This document shows positions 11,137-22,891 of a stretch of DNA of 64,000 bases, piece after piece (position 1 is the stretch's first letter; every line of letters starts with the position of its first letter). The DNA lies in NCBI GenBank assembly GCA_030141605.1, contig JAQGDQ010000060.1, forward strand, positions 62,001 through 126,000, read 5' to 3'. The stretch is from Tubiluchus corallicola (taxonomy: Eukaryota; Priapulida; Priapulimorpha; Priapulimorphida; Tubiluchidae). A program made the translations under genes and the position numbers. A model generated the notes under the pieces. That model ran no database searches and had not been told where the DNA came from. It saw only the letters and a list, made by a program, of their open reading frames with translations.

Positions 11137-11701
11137 CAGTCAACCTCGGATTTAAGGTGACCGCGGACCAGAAAAAACCGTCCTTTATATCCGATGTCCC
11201 TTATAGCTGAAGTTGAGTTAGACCGAGGATGTATCTAGACCTGTACTTTTGCCCATATTTTTATGGGTTATTCCTACACATTCTGTGCAGATGGTATGTA
11301 GGAAGCTCCTTCAGTGATGCGAGATGTACGTGACGGCGGAAACCGAGCTGTTCGAAGGCCGAGTTTGCGAAAAATTGAGGTTAAAAATCAATCAATTTCG
11401 CTTTGATCATAGGGTTATATGCGAGGTAATTTACCTGGGTTTCTATTACGCGGGACCTGAAGATATCGTCCCTTATAACTAAAAGTCCTTTATATCCAAG
11501 TAGTTCATATACGAAGATTTTTATAAGGAAAAACATTACAAAAAATCCGGACTGGTGTTGGTGGTCCCATATAACCGAAAGTCTCTTATATCCGAGTACC
11601 TTACATAAACGAAGATTTTTACATAGGAAAAACGTTACGAAAAATCGGGACCGGTGTCGGTGGTCCCTTATAAGCGAGTACCTTATACCCGAGGTTGACT
11701 G
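11137..11701. mobile_element. Pogo/Tigger-like MITE, 'TATAAGG' family, copy 1
   Basis: TA-flanked, with TIRs CAGTCAACCTCGGATTTAAG and TTATACCCGAGGTTGACTG. Internally it repeats CCTTATA/GGTCCCTTATA phrases. Related copies lie at 24593 and 30832. Confidence 0.85.
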
Positions 11702-13596
11702 TATTTACTGTAGCACTTCATTGCTGTTGACGTGTCTGTTACCATTATAACTTTGGTCTAGTGAAAAATGGTAAAGGGAAAACTTCACAAGCAGTTGCAC
11801 ATGACTTTTTTGGACGGAACTTTTGTAGTTTTAGTTAAAGAATACAAAATGGTAAAACCAGAGTCAGAAACCAGAAACAAAAACATAGCTGACCATCTCT
11901 GTACTTTTCTCAGCCTTTCGCTTTAATTTTCCTATTGTGGAAACTTTAAAAACGTATTTCGTTTGAGGTTAGTGTTTAACTTGAGGAAATAACACTCTGT
12001 CAACTTCTAGTATGACCAGATGCCTGTAGCTCCCGATTGATGTATTTTATTTTACTGTAAACATTCCTAATGCATATGACAACATTTTGTAATCGCTAAC
12101 TAATACTGAAGAAAGCACTGAATTCCTCGATTAATTTGCATTAAAAGAAATGCAAAAAAACATTTAGTAGCTTAGGAAAACATTGTTAGTTTAACAATGC
12201 AAAATGCCTTCAGAACACATTGTTCTTCTAGTGTTAGATTAGAAGCTTTTGCTTTTCACAACAAAGCTAGTTTCCGTGCAATAGGCGTACAGCGCGCAGG
12301 CCGCATTGCGTCTCGTTTTGACCAGTTTACTTTTGTGATAAAGAATAATGAATGTAACGTCACGTTTTTTTTATTTTGATATAACTTTTATTATTTGCAT
12401 CTGCTGTAACATATTGGTGCTTTGGTTTATTATTATATATACATTACGCTAGTAAAAAATTTATCTGCTTAGCATCAAATGCGCATTATACATCATGTAT
12501 TTTACAGTTATTTGTTTGTACGTATAGTATACAATACGTGTATTAAAATAATAATTATGCATATTATGATTAAATGTTGTTATTAAACTTTGTAGGCAAA
12601 GTACAAAATGTATTATTATGCAAAAGTGTTTTCCATACCCCGAGTACGATTTTGGATATCTTATTGTGATTTGTTTAGCTAATGCATGTTTCCTATGCAC
12701 ATCCGCTGAAGCATATCCAAAGGTGATTCCATACGCACATCTGCTGAAGCATATCCAAAGGTGATTCCATACCAACCCGTTCTTTCAGAATTTTTCTTTT
12801 CGTAAATTGCCATTTTATAACGTTATTCTGATGTCGTCGATGATTATTTCATTCAAAAAAGTTATTTCATCACTAGGGTTCTACCTGGGGCCTGTTCCTG
12901 GGAAGTTTTTGAATTTGTTCATTTTCGAATCACCGTAGGTGCAAATTTCAAATTTTACAACACGATGAATGACCTTAAAATAATAGTTATCTTGTGTAGT
13001 TGTTTTGTGCTGATGCCTAATATTTGCCATTCATACTTGAATCTCATTATAACGTTGGAATCTTTTAATCTAAATGACCTTTATGCAGTTGTATCTTCCA
13101 AAACGATTCATATAAAACAGAATTGTTTTACATTGTGTATAATCCATACTTGTTTTAGTTCACTCTTTTTTATTATTTATACTATTCTGTTGTTTATTTT
13201 TAGTTAGTCCTATGCACAAATAAAATTATGTTAGCCATTTGTTATTTAGTTTACCATTGGCCTGAGTGATAATGAATGTACATGTAATAGCACACACTGT
13301 TTTAATTCCTACACGCAAAGTGTAATAATGTACTAAGTTGTTAACTACAGGTATGAAAGTTTATAATACGGCTTAAGATCTGTATCGAGAATTTGTTTAA
13401 TAACTGAATGTGTTAATTTTATCCTATATTTAATTTTTTATTTTACTTTGTAAGTCTTAGGTTGTGCAGCTCATATCTGTGACTGTTATTAATGTGTATG
13501 TTTATGAGTTAAAAGTGTGTACAAAACTGTATGGAATGTGACAATTTCACATCTATTTTGAACGTAAAGGGGCCCATACACAAATAGGGTTTAGAT
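11702..13596. other. Intergenic, no gene recognised
   Basis: AT-rich; short ORFs at 12197, 12461 and 12965 have no recognisable similarity. Holds one short tandem duplication at 12697-12772. Confidence 0.4.
12697..12772. repeat. 38-bp tandem duplication
   Basis: Two head-to-tail units (12697-12734, 12735-12772) that differ at one position by eye; the unit begins GCACATC and ends GATTCCATAC. Confidence 0.85.
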
Positions 13597-14136
13597 CCCC
13601 AGTTCCCAACTTTTTGGACTCCACGTACCCCTAATTTTTTTACACTATCTGCTGGTACCCCTTCACCCGCCATGAGCAAAATAGAGAACCAACACTGATG
13701 TAATGTCATGAATATTTTTATTATATATGTTATACGTATTGCTCCAATTAAGTTCACTAAATAAGAGTTCAATGAGATGGCTTCTGTTTCATAGCAGAAA
13801 CTAACTTTTTGAATTGCTGTTCACTTTTCGAGAGACTGACTCTCCTGTCTCCGCGCATGTCAAGGCGGTTTAGGGCTTTTGTCTTGATTGTCACCATCAC
13901 TGAAAAGCCCGCTTCACACAGGAAAAATTCACTGAAAGCTTTACAGTGGACAGGGGTCAAGACCTCAACCAACAACCATGAATTGTTGGCACAGTCGGTC
14001 GACAGAGATGTGTGAATCACCCGCTGATTATTATACAACACTACTTTTTAAAATTGTCTAAGAGGCTTCTCGGATACCCCTTGTGGTGTTCGCTAGTACC
14101 CTAAAGGGAACTAGTACCCCAGGTTGGAAACTAAAG
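13597..14136. mobile_element. hAT-like non-autonomous element
   Basis: A perfect 8-bp target duplication GTTTAGAT (13589-13596 and 14137-14144) brackets the element. Ends are imperfect inverted repeats (CCCCAGTTCCCAAC and GTTGGAAACTAAAG), and it carries the GTACCCC phrases typical of this class of hAT-derived repeat. Confidence 0.8.
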
Positions 14137-14144
14137 GTTTAGAT

Positions 14145-15508
14145 TTGCGAAATCATCGCATAACTTTTTGCACGTGTTTCTTTTGTGGTGCAACTTTATC
14201 AATAGAAACATGAACTTTTATTATATCTGGGGATCTATATAATGGTTGTACTTCCGGTGATAATGGTTCTGTTCAAAATTTATCATATTGAACCAAAGCG
14301 CCCACATGACAAGCTCCAGTTGTTATTATTATAACTATTGTTTTTGCTATTTACCTGTTGCATATCCGTGTATGCGTTTTTATCTATATAGAGTACTAAG
14401 TTATGTATTGGATTAACCGCATAATTTATGCTCATTTATATCATTATATTATATTATACCCCACACTAAAGTTGTGTATAAACACTTCCCTGACTTAAGT
14501 TGTGATAAGTATGGTAGTAGTAGTGTGTTTAACAGCTCTATCACAACTCAAGTTTGGCTGGTAGGCATACTCGCATCGCGTTTATATTTTTTTAAGTGCT
14601 TGGTGTAGGAGCTTATTGCCACACCCTAAATTATTTGCACGCATAATTAGATATTATTATTATTATGCAATGTATATCTGACTTATTGCTTATATTGTTA
14701 ATTTGCGTTTATTGTGCAATGCTTATTAATGCTTTTACCATGTATGGGCAATAAAATATCTCGCTATTATAAATTGTGTTGTTACCAAATTTTATATATA
14801 GCCTAGGGTCCAGGTTTCAAAGTTGTGTGCGTGTCATGGTTTCATATTAAATACCAAATGCAGATAGTATACAATTTTGTGGCACCAGTTTCTTCAGAGG
14901 CGGGAGTTCGAATCCCACCACTGCCGCTATATTTTGTGATGCCACCTCTATAACTCAGAAGACGAAAACTATCAAACTGACAGATTAAATGATATTCTAA
15001 TTAACATATCATCAGATTAAGATACGTTTCACTAGGTAACGTGTCTTTGTTTTCACAACATAGCGTCCAAGCGCCATCTATTTTTAACATTGTTAACTAG
15101 TAGAACAATATGAAGCTGTTAAGCTGCATAATTTCTGTCTGAGATCTACCAAAATAAACTTACTTTTGTGTGAAAAATGATTCCATACGCATTATCTCAT
15201 GTAAAAGGTGGCATAATAAATTAAAGAAAATTCAATTGTTTTTTCTGACAAAAGTACAATTTTTTCAGTACATAATGAATTGTATGTTGTACAGTCTGAC
15301 ATACTTTACAAACATCACATGACGACTTCACTAACGTTGCTTTTCTGTGCACATGATAATATTAACTATTTAAGCAGGCAAATACAAAAATATTTCACTG
15401 TACACGAACTATTGTCATTTCTAGCAAAATAGAATCGCGTGTTTCTGGTTATTATCATCTGAGCATTCATAATCACTAATTACCATAACGTTTCATCAAC
15501 TGCTGCGA
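14145..15508. other. Intergenic, no gene recognised
   Basis: AT-rich. A tRNA-like B-box at about 14895-14925 lacks the rest of a tRNA. An AATAAA hexamer lies at 14751. Nothing else is supported. Confidence 0.4.
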
Positions 15509-16170
15509 CATACGACTGCAAGTAGCACAATTACCCACTTGCATTGTTTTTTAACTCGCCCCTGATGACAGACTAAAAATTGCTCAGTCACCATAGCAAC
15601 GCCAATTTTAACAATGCCCATTCGGCCAGTGTGTGCCGCAGGACAATGAACATAGTGGCTGGTGTCACAAACACCATGACAACCTATTGTTCCAGCTAAA
15701 CTGTAGCTTGCTGCTGCGTGAAATTTTACACAATTTTATTACAAATACTATTAGCACACAAAAAGTTTATGTCCAGCATTTGCATAAATAACATATTCCG
15801 GTTGAATATTTCATTAGCTATTTGAAGATGTTGGCTGTTTTTGCTTATATAGGCAAATCATTTAACTACTTGAGAAAAATTTGCCGGTACCCATGCAAAA
15901 CGCTTCATTTACAAAACAAACAGCATTAAACACTTAATAAGTGTTTAATTTACCAAAAACGCATAAAACCAAGAAATGACCTTGACACAAAAATGTGGTC
16001 TTTACAAAGCTTAAGAACCCCTCTTAATAGATCCGTTGAATGTTTTTACCTGCAAATAATCCTTGTAACAAAATTAAACAATATTGTGTAAAAAGTGAAA
16101 TTTCTCAATGGTCAGTCAGTTAATCGGGCATAACAATGAAACTTGTAATTGCACTATTTGCAATCGCATG
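15509..16170. mobile_element. Repeat family B, copy 1 (MITE-like)
   Basis: Terminal inverted repeats of about 35 bp: start CATACGACTGCAAGTAGC, end GCACTATTTGCAATCGCATG. About 660 bp, non-coding. Other copies: 18703-20433 (reverse, interrupted) and 31772-32848 (interrupted). Confidence 0.75.
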
Positions 16171-16634
16171 ATTAATTACCAGACTATAGGTGAAAAAGTT
16201 TAATGTTATGCAAGTTATAATAATTCATACGTGTAAATAAATGATTGGGTCCCTCTGACTGGATAGGAATATTTACCAGAACAGATTTTTATGTAATTAT
16301 ATAAACAAAGTGAGGCAAAGAACATTGAGACGGAAACATAAATTGTTTGTCTTTCATCAACATGAGTATATGCGGCATCATTATTCAACACATTTGTTCA
16401 GTGTCAACTACAAATGCTTTAAAAATCACAGAGCAAACTCATCTTCAAAACATCACTAAATTGTGTGCCATCACGAGTCACAGCTGCTACACTTGGCACG
16501 TAGCGACTTACACGCAATCACAGTAGACAATTAATGAACTTCTGCATTTTGAGCAATTTCAGCTGAGTGTTAATTTTTAGAATAAAAACACTGGTTTAAA
16601 ATTTATGATACAATTATACAATGGCAACTTGTAG

Positions 16635-17104
16635 TTAAATTTAGTGGGGGTGCAGCTTCAGAAAATTTTTAGCCATTATTTTAATACTGTCTAAAACGAA
16701 ATCAACATATGTAATTTTAATGTTGTAATTTGTAATTGTAATTTTAAACAAACAAACATACGAAAATTTACACAAAATTTACACTTGATAAAATCCTGAA
16801 CAAAAAATATTTTTTGCTCATGAAGAGCCTAAATTGTCGGAGTTCAAGAATATGCCCATACGCGGCTTTTAAGCACGTGACAACTGACAACACACACACT
16901 CAAACTAAAGTGCAGTGTCTTATCTCAGGCATGTGTGCATGGCCGCATAACAGCCAAACACACCACTGTGTTGGGCTGTGAAGCAAACAGTACTACCCTC
17001 ACGTGCCTTGGACCGTACAAGTATAAAGAAAGAGCTAAAGAAAAAGGACTTATTACATTGAATATTATCGATAATATTAAGTGAAAATAGGGGGTGCTGC
17101 AGTT
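16635..17104. repeat. Repeat family C, copy 1
   Basis: About 470 bp, similar to 27605-28062. Opens with TTAGTGGGGGTGCAGCTTC and closes with a similar phrase in the same orientation (AGGGGGTGCTGCAG). Near the 3' end is the perfect 18-bp palindrome AATATTATCGATAATATT (17061-17078). Confidence 0.7.
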
Positions 17105-17223
17105 CTAAGAGCTGCTACTGTAATTATATCTACCCAGAAAAATGAAGCAATTTTTATGAAATTAGTAATTATAGTGTGTGCACGTGTTGCATGCATGACA
17201 TCCACGACATTACAAATTAATTA

Positions 17224-17661
17224 CAGTGTTCCCTCATTTATCGTGGGTGTTCCGTTCCAGGCCCGCCCGCAATAAGTGGACAATTGTCTTGTGTACAATC
17301 TCACGTCGGCAAGGAGCATCTCAAGCGGGCGCAAGTACTACATTTCGTTTTTAGTGTGTATTCGTCTGCCAAATAAATGCACTATTTACTGTAAATGGTA
17401 ATTTTTTATGATTTATAATATTTTTTTAATGTTAGAATTAATATTTTTAATATATTTTTATACATTTTGTGATTTTTATGCAAAATTCATGAAATCTATA
17501 CATTACTGTACAATACGCACTACTGGTGTGCAAAAATACTTTAGACGGAGTACCGCAAAACAGTGAAAATACGGCGATAAATATTTTGCATTAATATTTT
17601 TGAAAACCCGCGAAACAGCGAGTCCGAGATAAACAAACCGCAAAGTAGCGAGAGAACACTG
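17224..17661. mobile_element. Pogo/Tigger-like MITE, 'GTGTTCCCTC' family, copy 1
   Basis: TA-flanked; TIRs CAGTGTTCCCTCATTTATCG and AGTAGCGAGAGAACACTG. A related copy lies at 41162-41570. Confidence 0.85.
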
Positions 17662-17807
17662 TATAATTTTTCTAAAACTATAACTTCACTTCACTAACTT
17701 CAAAACTACCTAACTAGAGATATCTACTGCACCACTTTTAGTGATGATCAGATCTTTTTCTTAAAATCACCGGAACACCGTCCTGGATGATGGACAAAAC
17801 CACAAAT

Positions 17808-17897
17808 CTATTCTCCACCAAATTTTGCCATCCTTCCGTTGAGTGGGCGGGCAAGATATTTACCAGACGCAATGTATTTCTTAATGGCGGGTAGAGC
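17808..17897 (-). CDS. GST 1 exon 7 (stop)
   Basis: 90 nt, reads ALPAIKKYIASGKYLARPLN then GRMAKFGGE and TAG, acceptor ACAG. Same C-terminal tail as GST 2 apart from one codon in length. Confidence 0.93.
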   Translation of the reverse strand, partial: ALPAIKKYIASGKYLARPLNGRMAKFGGE

Positions 17898-20800
17898 CTG
17901 TAAACAATAAACAAAGGCATGTAGTCAAAAGAACTGCAATTAAGACAAACACACAGTATCACACAAGGAGCCATCAGGGATAGGGCCGTCTTAATGGGAT
18001 TATAGGCCTCCGGGCAAAGCTTTTCACTGAGACCCCTACACAAGCACTTACAGGATTAACTAGTCAATATTAAAGAAATATAATTTTATATATATATATC
18101 TAGTCTAGTTATAATTATTTAATATTGACTAGTTAATTTTATATATATATATTACATATTACATGCACGCACGCACACACACACGTGCACACACGCACGC
18201 ACACACACACACACATATATACATATTGCATTAGTACTTCCAACAAAATCAGTGTTTAAACATTGAAAAACATTCTGTATAGCAAAGATCAATCAACACA
18301 AGCATTTGAACAATATAATCATCATCTCTGTAGTCACACGTCCTCTGCCATGACTATTTCTACCACTTTAGTCTATGCGTCTATTTTTACGTTGAATTTG
18401 ATGTTCAACTCCAGGTAATTGACTATAACCACACAGGCAAAGCAAAAACACCTACCTCGAACCTAGTCATTAAATCCTGAAGGTTTTTATAATCATTTAA
18501 ACATCCGGGAACGAATTGATTGTTGACATACAGTAATTCGTAGACAACAAAATCTACAAAGTTCAAATTGTTTCCTGTAAACCAGTTGCGATCACCCAGA
18601 AAGGTGGAGAGAGGTTTGAGCTTGGACGGCAACTCCTTGATGTAATTTGCTCTCCCAGTTTCCTATAACGATATATTCCGTATAAACTATTCATTCAGAA
18701 ATCAAATGATTGCAAATAATGCAATTACAAGTTTCATTGTTGTGCCCGATTAACCAGCTGGAAATTGTTAAATTTCAGTTTTTTAACAATATTGTTTAAT
18801 TTTATTACAATGGGTATTTGCAAATAAAAACAGCCAACCGATCTATTAAGAGGGATTCTTAACCTTTGTAATGGCTACATTTTTGTGTCAAGATCATTTT
18901 TGGGTTTTGTTCGTTTTTCGGTAAATGTATTAAGGGTTTTACATTATTTTGTTTTGTAGATGAAGCGTTTTTCATGGGGTTTTTCAAGCAGTTAAATTAT
19001 TTGGCTACTTAAACAAAAACAGACAACGTACATCTTCAAATAGTTAATGAAACATCCAACCGGAATATGTTATATGTGTGCTTCCATAGCAAAATCGTTC
19101 ATAAGTCGGCAATTAAGCTTTTCTAGTTATTCACATATCCTGAATCTCCATTTCACGAGGATCATTTTGAAATCAAGCTCATCACTCTATGTTATTTCTA
19201 TGCTGAAGTAGTCCACGTTGAAGTTGAGGTGTAGGCTGCACAGTGAAAAACATAATCTTGAGAAAATCGCAATTAAAGCCAGCCATTGTTTTTTGTCGCG
19301 TCTCTGCAAAACACTTAGCAACCGTACAAATGTTGATTGCAATGGATTTTGCAAGAACACATCGAAGTTATGTTTAAATCCAGTAGATGGCTCTTTCTGA
19401 TGAGGATCTGGACTTGGCAGCACGAAAAACCCGAAGCAAAATGACAGCTTCCAAGAGCTATTATTGGAGTTTGAAAAGTAGGAGATTTTTACAATTACAG
19501 TCAGCGGCGGATTATGATTTTATGGGCCTTAGGCTTGAGCTTGGAACGGGCCTTTTAAATGTTGCTACACTGCTGAGCTGACGTGTTTTTGTGGAGCTCT
19601 CGTCGAAATTATAACTGACCCCCAGAAAAATTCGGAAACTGAAATTTTGGACTTAAACTTAAACTGTGTAAACGTGAATTGTGTAAACTTAAATTGTGTA
19701 AACTTGATTTGTGTAAACCCGATTTGAAATATAGTGACTGACTTTTGAAAAAAAACTTTTTTCTATATTTTATTTTGGCGGGCCCCTTGCTCTTTTGTCA
19801 ATTTATTTTTTTTACAAAAAAAAAATTTTTTCGTTTTATTTTGCCAGGCCCCTTTTGATCCCGGGCCTTAGGCTTCAGCCTATTCAGCCTATAGGGCTAT
19901 CCGCTACAGTACTAGTTTTTATAGAGAGAAAAGTAGGTCAGAAGTTATAAAATTAAACTTCTAGTGTTTTTTAACACTTTCTTGATAATTTCATGCTAGA
20001 ATATAAAAGTCCAATACATTTAGCTTGGTTTTTATAAAATACTTTTGAACAAATTTTTGGTGCTTTCAACTTTGAAGAATAATAACGTAGTTTTAACTAT
20101 GCCGACTTATGGACAGTTTTGGTTTGCAACCACACATATATGCAAATATAAGTCATAAACTTTTGGTGCGCTAATGATATTTTATTTGTAAAAAAATGTG
20201 TAGAATTTCATACAGCAGCAAGCCATGACCTGCTGAAACAATAGGTTGCTATGGTGTTAGTGACATGAAGCTGCTATGTTCATTGTCCTGCTGTAGTTCC
20301 TAACATCACACTGCAACAATGGGCATTGCAAAAGTTGTCGTTGCTATGGTGACTGAGCAATTTTTTGTCTGCCATCTAGGGGCGAGTTAAAAAAACAATG
20401 CAAGTGTGTAATTGCACTGCCTGCAGTCGTACGTACACCATCCTTAATTTTAAGGCGGCTACGACAATAGTGCAACAGTGAGATGATAGATAAATCGAGT
20501 CAAATCACGCGTGAAATTAGAAATTGCAACTACTTACGTAATCACCAGCAAAAGCGTACATTGCCGTGGAAACAGAACGTCGCATATCTGCGCAGACGTC
20601 TAAAACCAAATCCTGGCGAATAATCTCTTCTTCTGTTTTGCCATCTAAAAATGAACAATTAAAGAAAAAGAATTCACCAAAAATCTGCTTAAATCTAACA
20701 AAATCAACCAAAACTTATTCAGAAGGTATTTTTAAACGTGTAGCTTGCAAACCAAAACCGTCTATAAGTCGGCACAGTTAGAACTCTGTTATGATGCTTC

Positions 20801-22831
20801 AAAGTAGAATACAATAAATATTTTGTCAACTGTCTATTTTTCGTTTTTTATTAAAACAAATGCTAAATACTTTGGATTTTTATATTCTACCATCAAATTA
20901 TCAAGAAACTCTTCAAAAAGCACTAAAATTTAATTTTACAACTCCCACAACTCCTCGTTTAGAAACAAGTACTACAATTGTAAAAAAACTTGTATTTTCA
21001 AATTCTGATAGTAGGTCGTGGAAGCAATCATTCTGCTTCCGGTTTTTTCTGTTGCCAAGTCTAGATTCTCGCCAGGAAGAGCCATCTACTGGATTTAAAC
21101 ATAACTTCAATGTGCTTTTGCAAAGTCCATAGCAACCACACTTTGATACGGTTACTAAGTGTTTTGTAGACAAAAAACAATGGCTAACTTTAACTGTGAT
21201 TTTATCAAGATTATGTTTTTCAGTGTGTAGCCTGCACCTCAAATTCAACATGGATTATTTCAGCTTAGAAATAACATAGAGCGATCAGTTTAGCTTCAAA
21301 ATAGTCCACGTGAAATGGAGATTCAGGATATGTGGCGTGCAGTTGCTTGTGTTTGTGCAGTTGCTAAGTGTTTTGAATAAAAGCGACAAAAAACAATGGC
21401 TAACTTATGACTTAAACCAGGGGTGTGCAAATTGTGGCCCGCCGAGAGAATTTGTGCGGCCCGCGAAGAGATTTGTCAACCTAATGAAAGTGCGGCCAGG
21501 GCGATTAATTGAGTGTACCCAGCTAAAGTCCGTGCCACGATCCCAAAGATAGTGCGGGTAGTTTTTTTCTATTAGATCGGATGCCATTAACCCTTACAAG
21601 ACGGTTGTAGCTTAATAACACTGTACTATACAGACTGTGTGATACACATTACTAATATGCATTGTAATGAAATTACCACTATCTGTCCTGAAAGTAGAAA
21701 TATATGGTTTATAATATAAATTTTAATAACTTCTAAAATAGTTTCTTGGGTGTAATTGTAATGATGTACGCAGGTCGGATGCAAAAAAAATCGTTATTAG
21801 GTCCTACTGTACTTGGCTCCTTGATCAAACTCCCTGTGGCCCGCAGGAATTGCGGGAAAGTTTAATGTGGCCCGGCTAGTCAGATAATTTGCACACCCCT
21901 GACTTAAAAAATGACTTATAGACGATTTTGCTATGTAAGCACAAAAATGTGGTTTGATCCTATGTCAGTAAGCAACTAAGGAAGAAAATTCATTAATTTA
22001 CTTTAAAATATCTGTAAATTCATTAGTCTCATTTGCACAAATTCAGTTATTGTCCATATAACTGTTGTATAATCAATAACAAATAGTAGCACAATAAGTG
22101 ACATAACATATTCGTATTATTCAATCAAAAAAGACGTGGAATCTAAAATAACATATTTATATAGGGGTGGCTGCTCAATGACCCCTGGTCCTTCATCACC
22201 CCATCTCTATTTTGTTAATAAAATTTAGTCACTATAATTTCATAATCTTTGTACCTATTCAGAGAGACAAATAAAAATTTTGAATTTGAATTTAACAGTA
22301 AAAACTTAACACAGCTGCCCTAATCTCCGATCTACATTTATTTTAAATAGTACATTCGCAATCATGATGCTCCTTCTCCCCTCTTCACGTTTCTTTTCCT
22401 TCCCTGTCCTTCTCTCCTTTGCACCCTGTCATTTTCTCTCTTGCAGTAAGCTGATGTATATAAGTAAAGCAAAAATAATAATAATTCACGTAAATGTAAC
22501 TGAGATTTTCCTCCCTACGTTCCTCTTTCTTCCTATCACCTCTCTCTTTGTCTCACATTCTCTCTCTTCCACTATTCCTCAGTCACAATCTCTCTGCCTC
22601 CTCTCCTTTCTCTCTTGCAGCAAGCCATATTAATAAAGCAAATAAAAACATGATAATAAGTTAACATAAGTGAGCAATTTCATTTCTCCTTCCCTTCTAC
22701 CACTTCTTTCCCCAGCCTGCTCAACTCTCTACATCCCATTCTGTCTCTCCCCCTTTTCCCTCCCTCTCCCTCTTTCCCTTCGATCTTCGCTACTGTGCTT
22801 CTGGATGTACATGAGCATATCTCAGCCCCCC

Positions 22832-22891
<60 letters not shown>

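Larger units (their letters stand above)
18703..20433. mobile_element. Repeat family B, copy 2, split by a family A insertion
   Basis: Reverse orientation relative to copy 1. The two halves (18703-19075 and about 20136-20433) together rebuild a family B element and end in the family TIRs (ATTGCAAATAATGCAATTAC and CTGCAGTCGTACG). The gap is filled by a family A element. Confidence 0.75.

Noticed and set aside
14895-14925. tRNA-like T-arm (GAGTTCGAATCCC) and CACTGCCGC end
   Set aside because: No matching 5' acceptor strand, D-arm or anticodon arm upstream, and the T-stem has mismatches; at most a tRNA-derived fragment.
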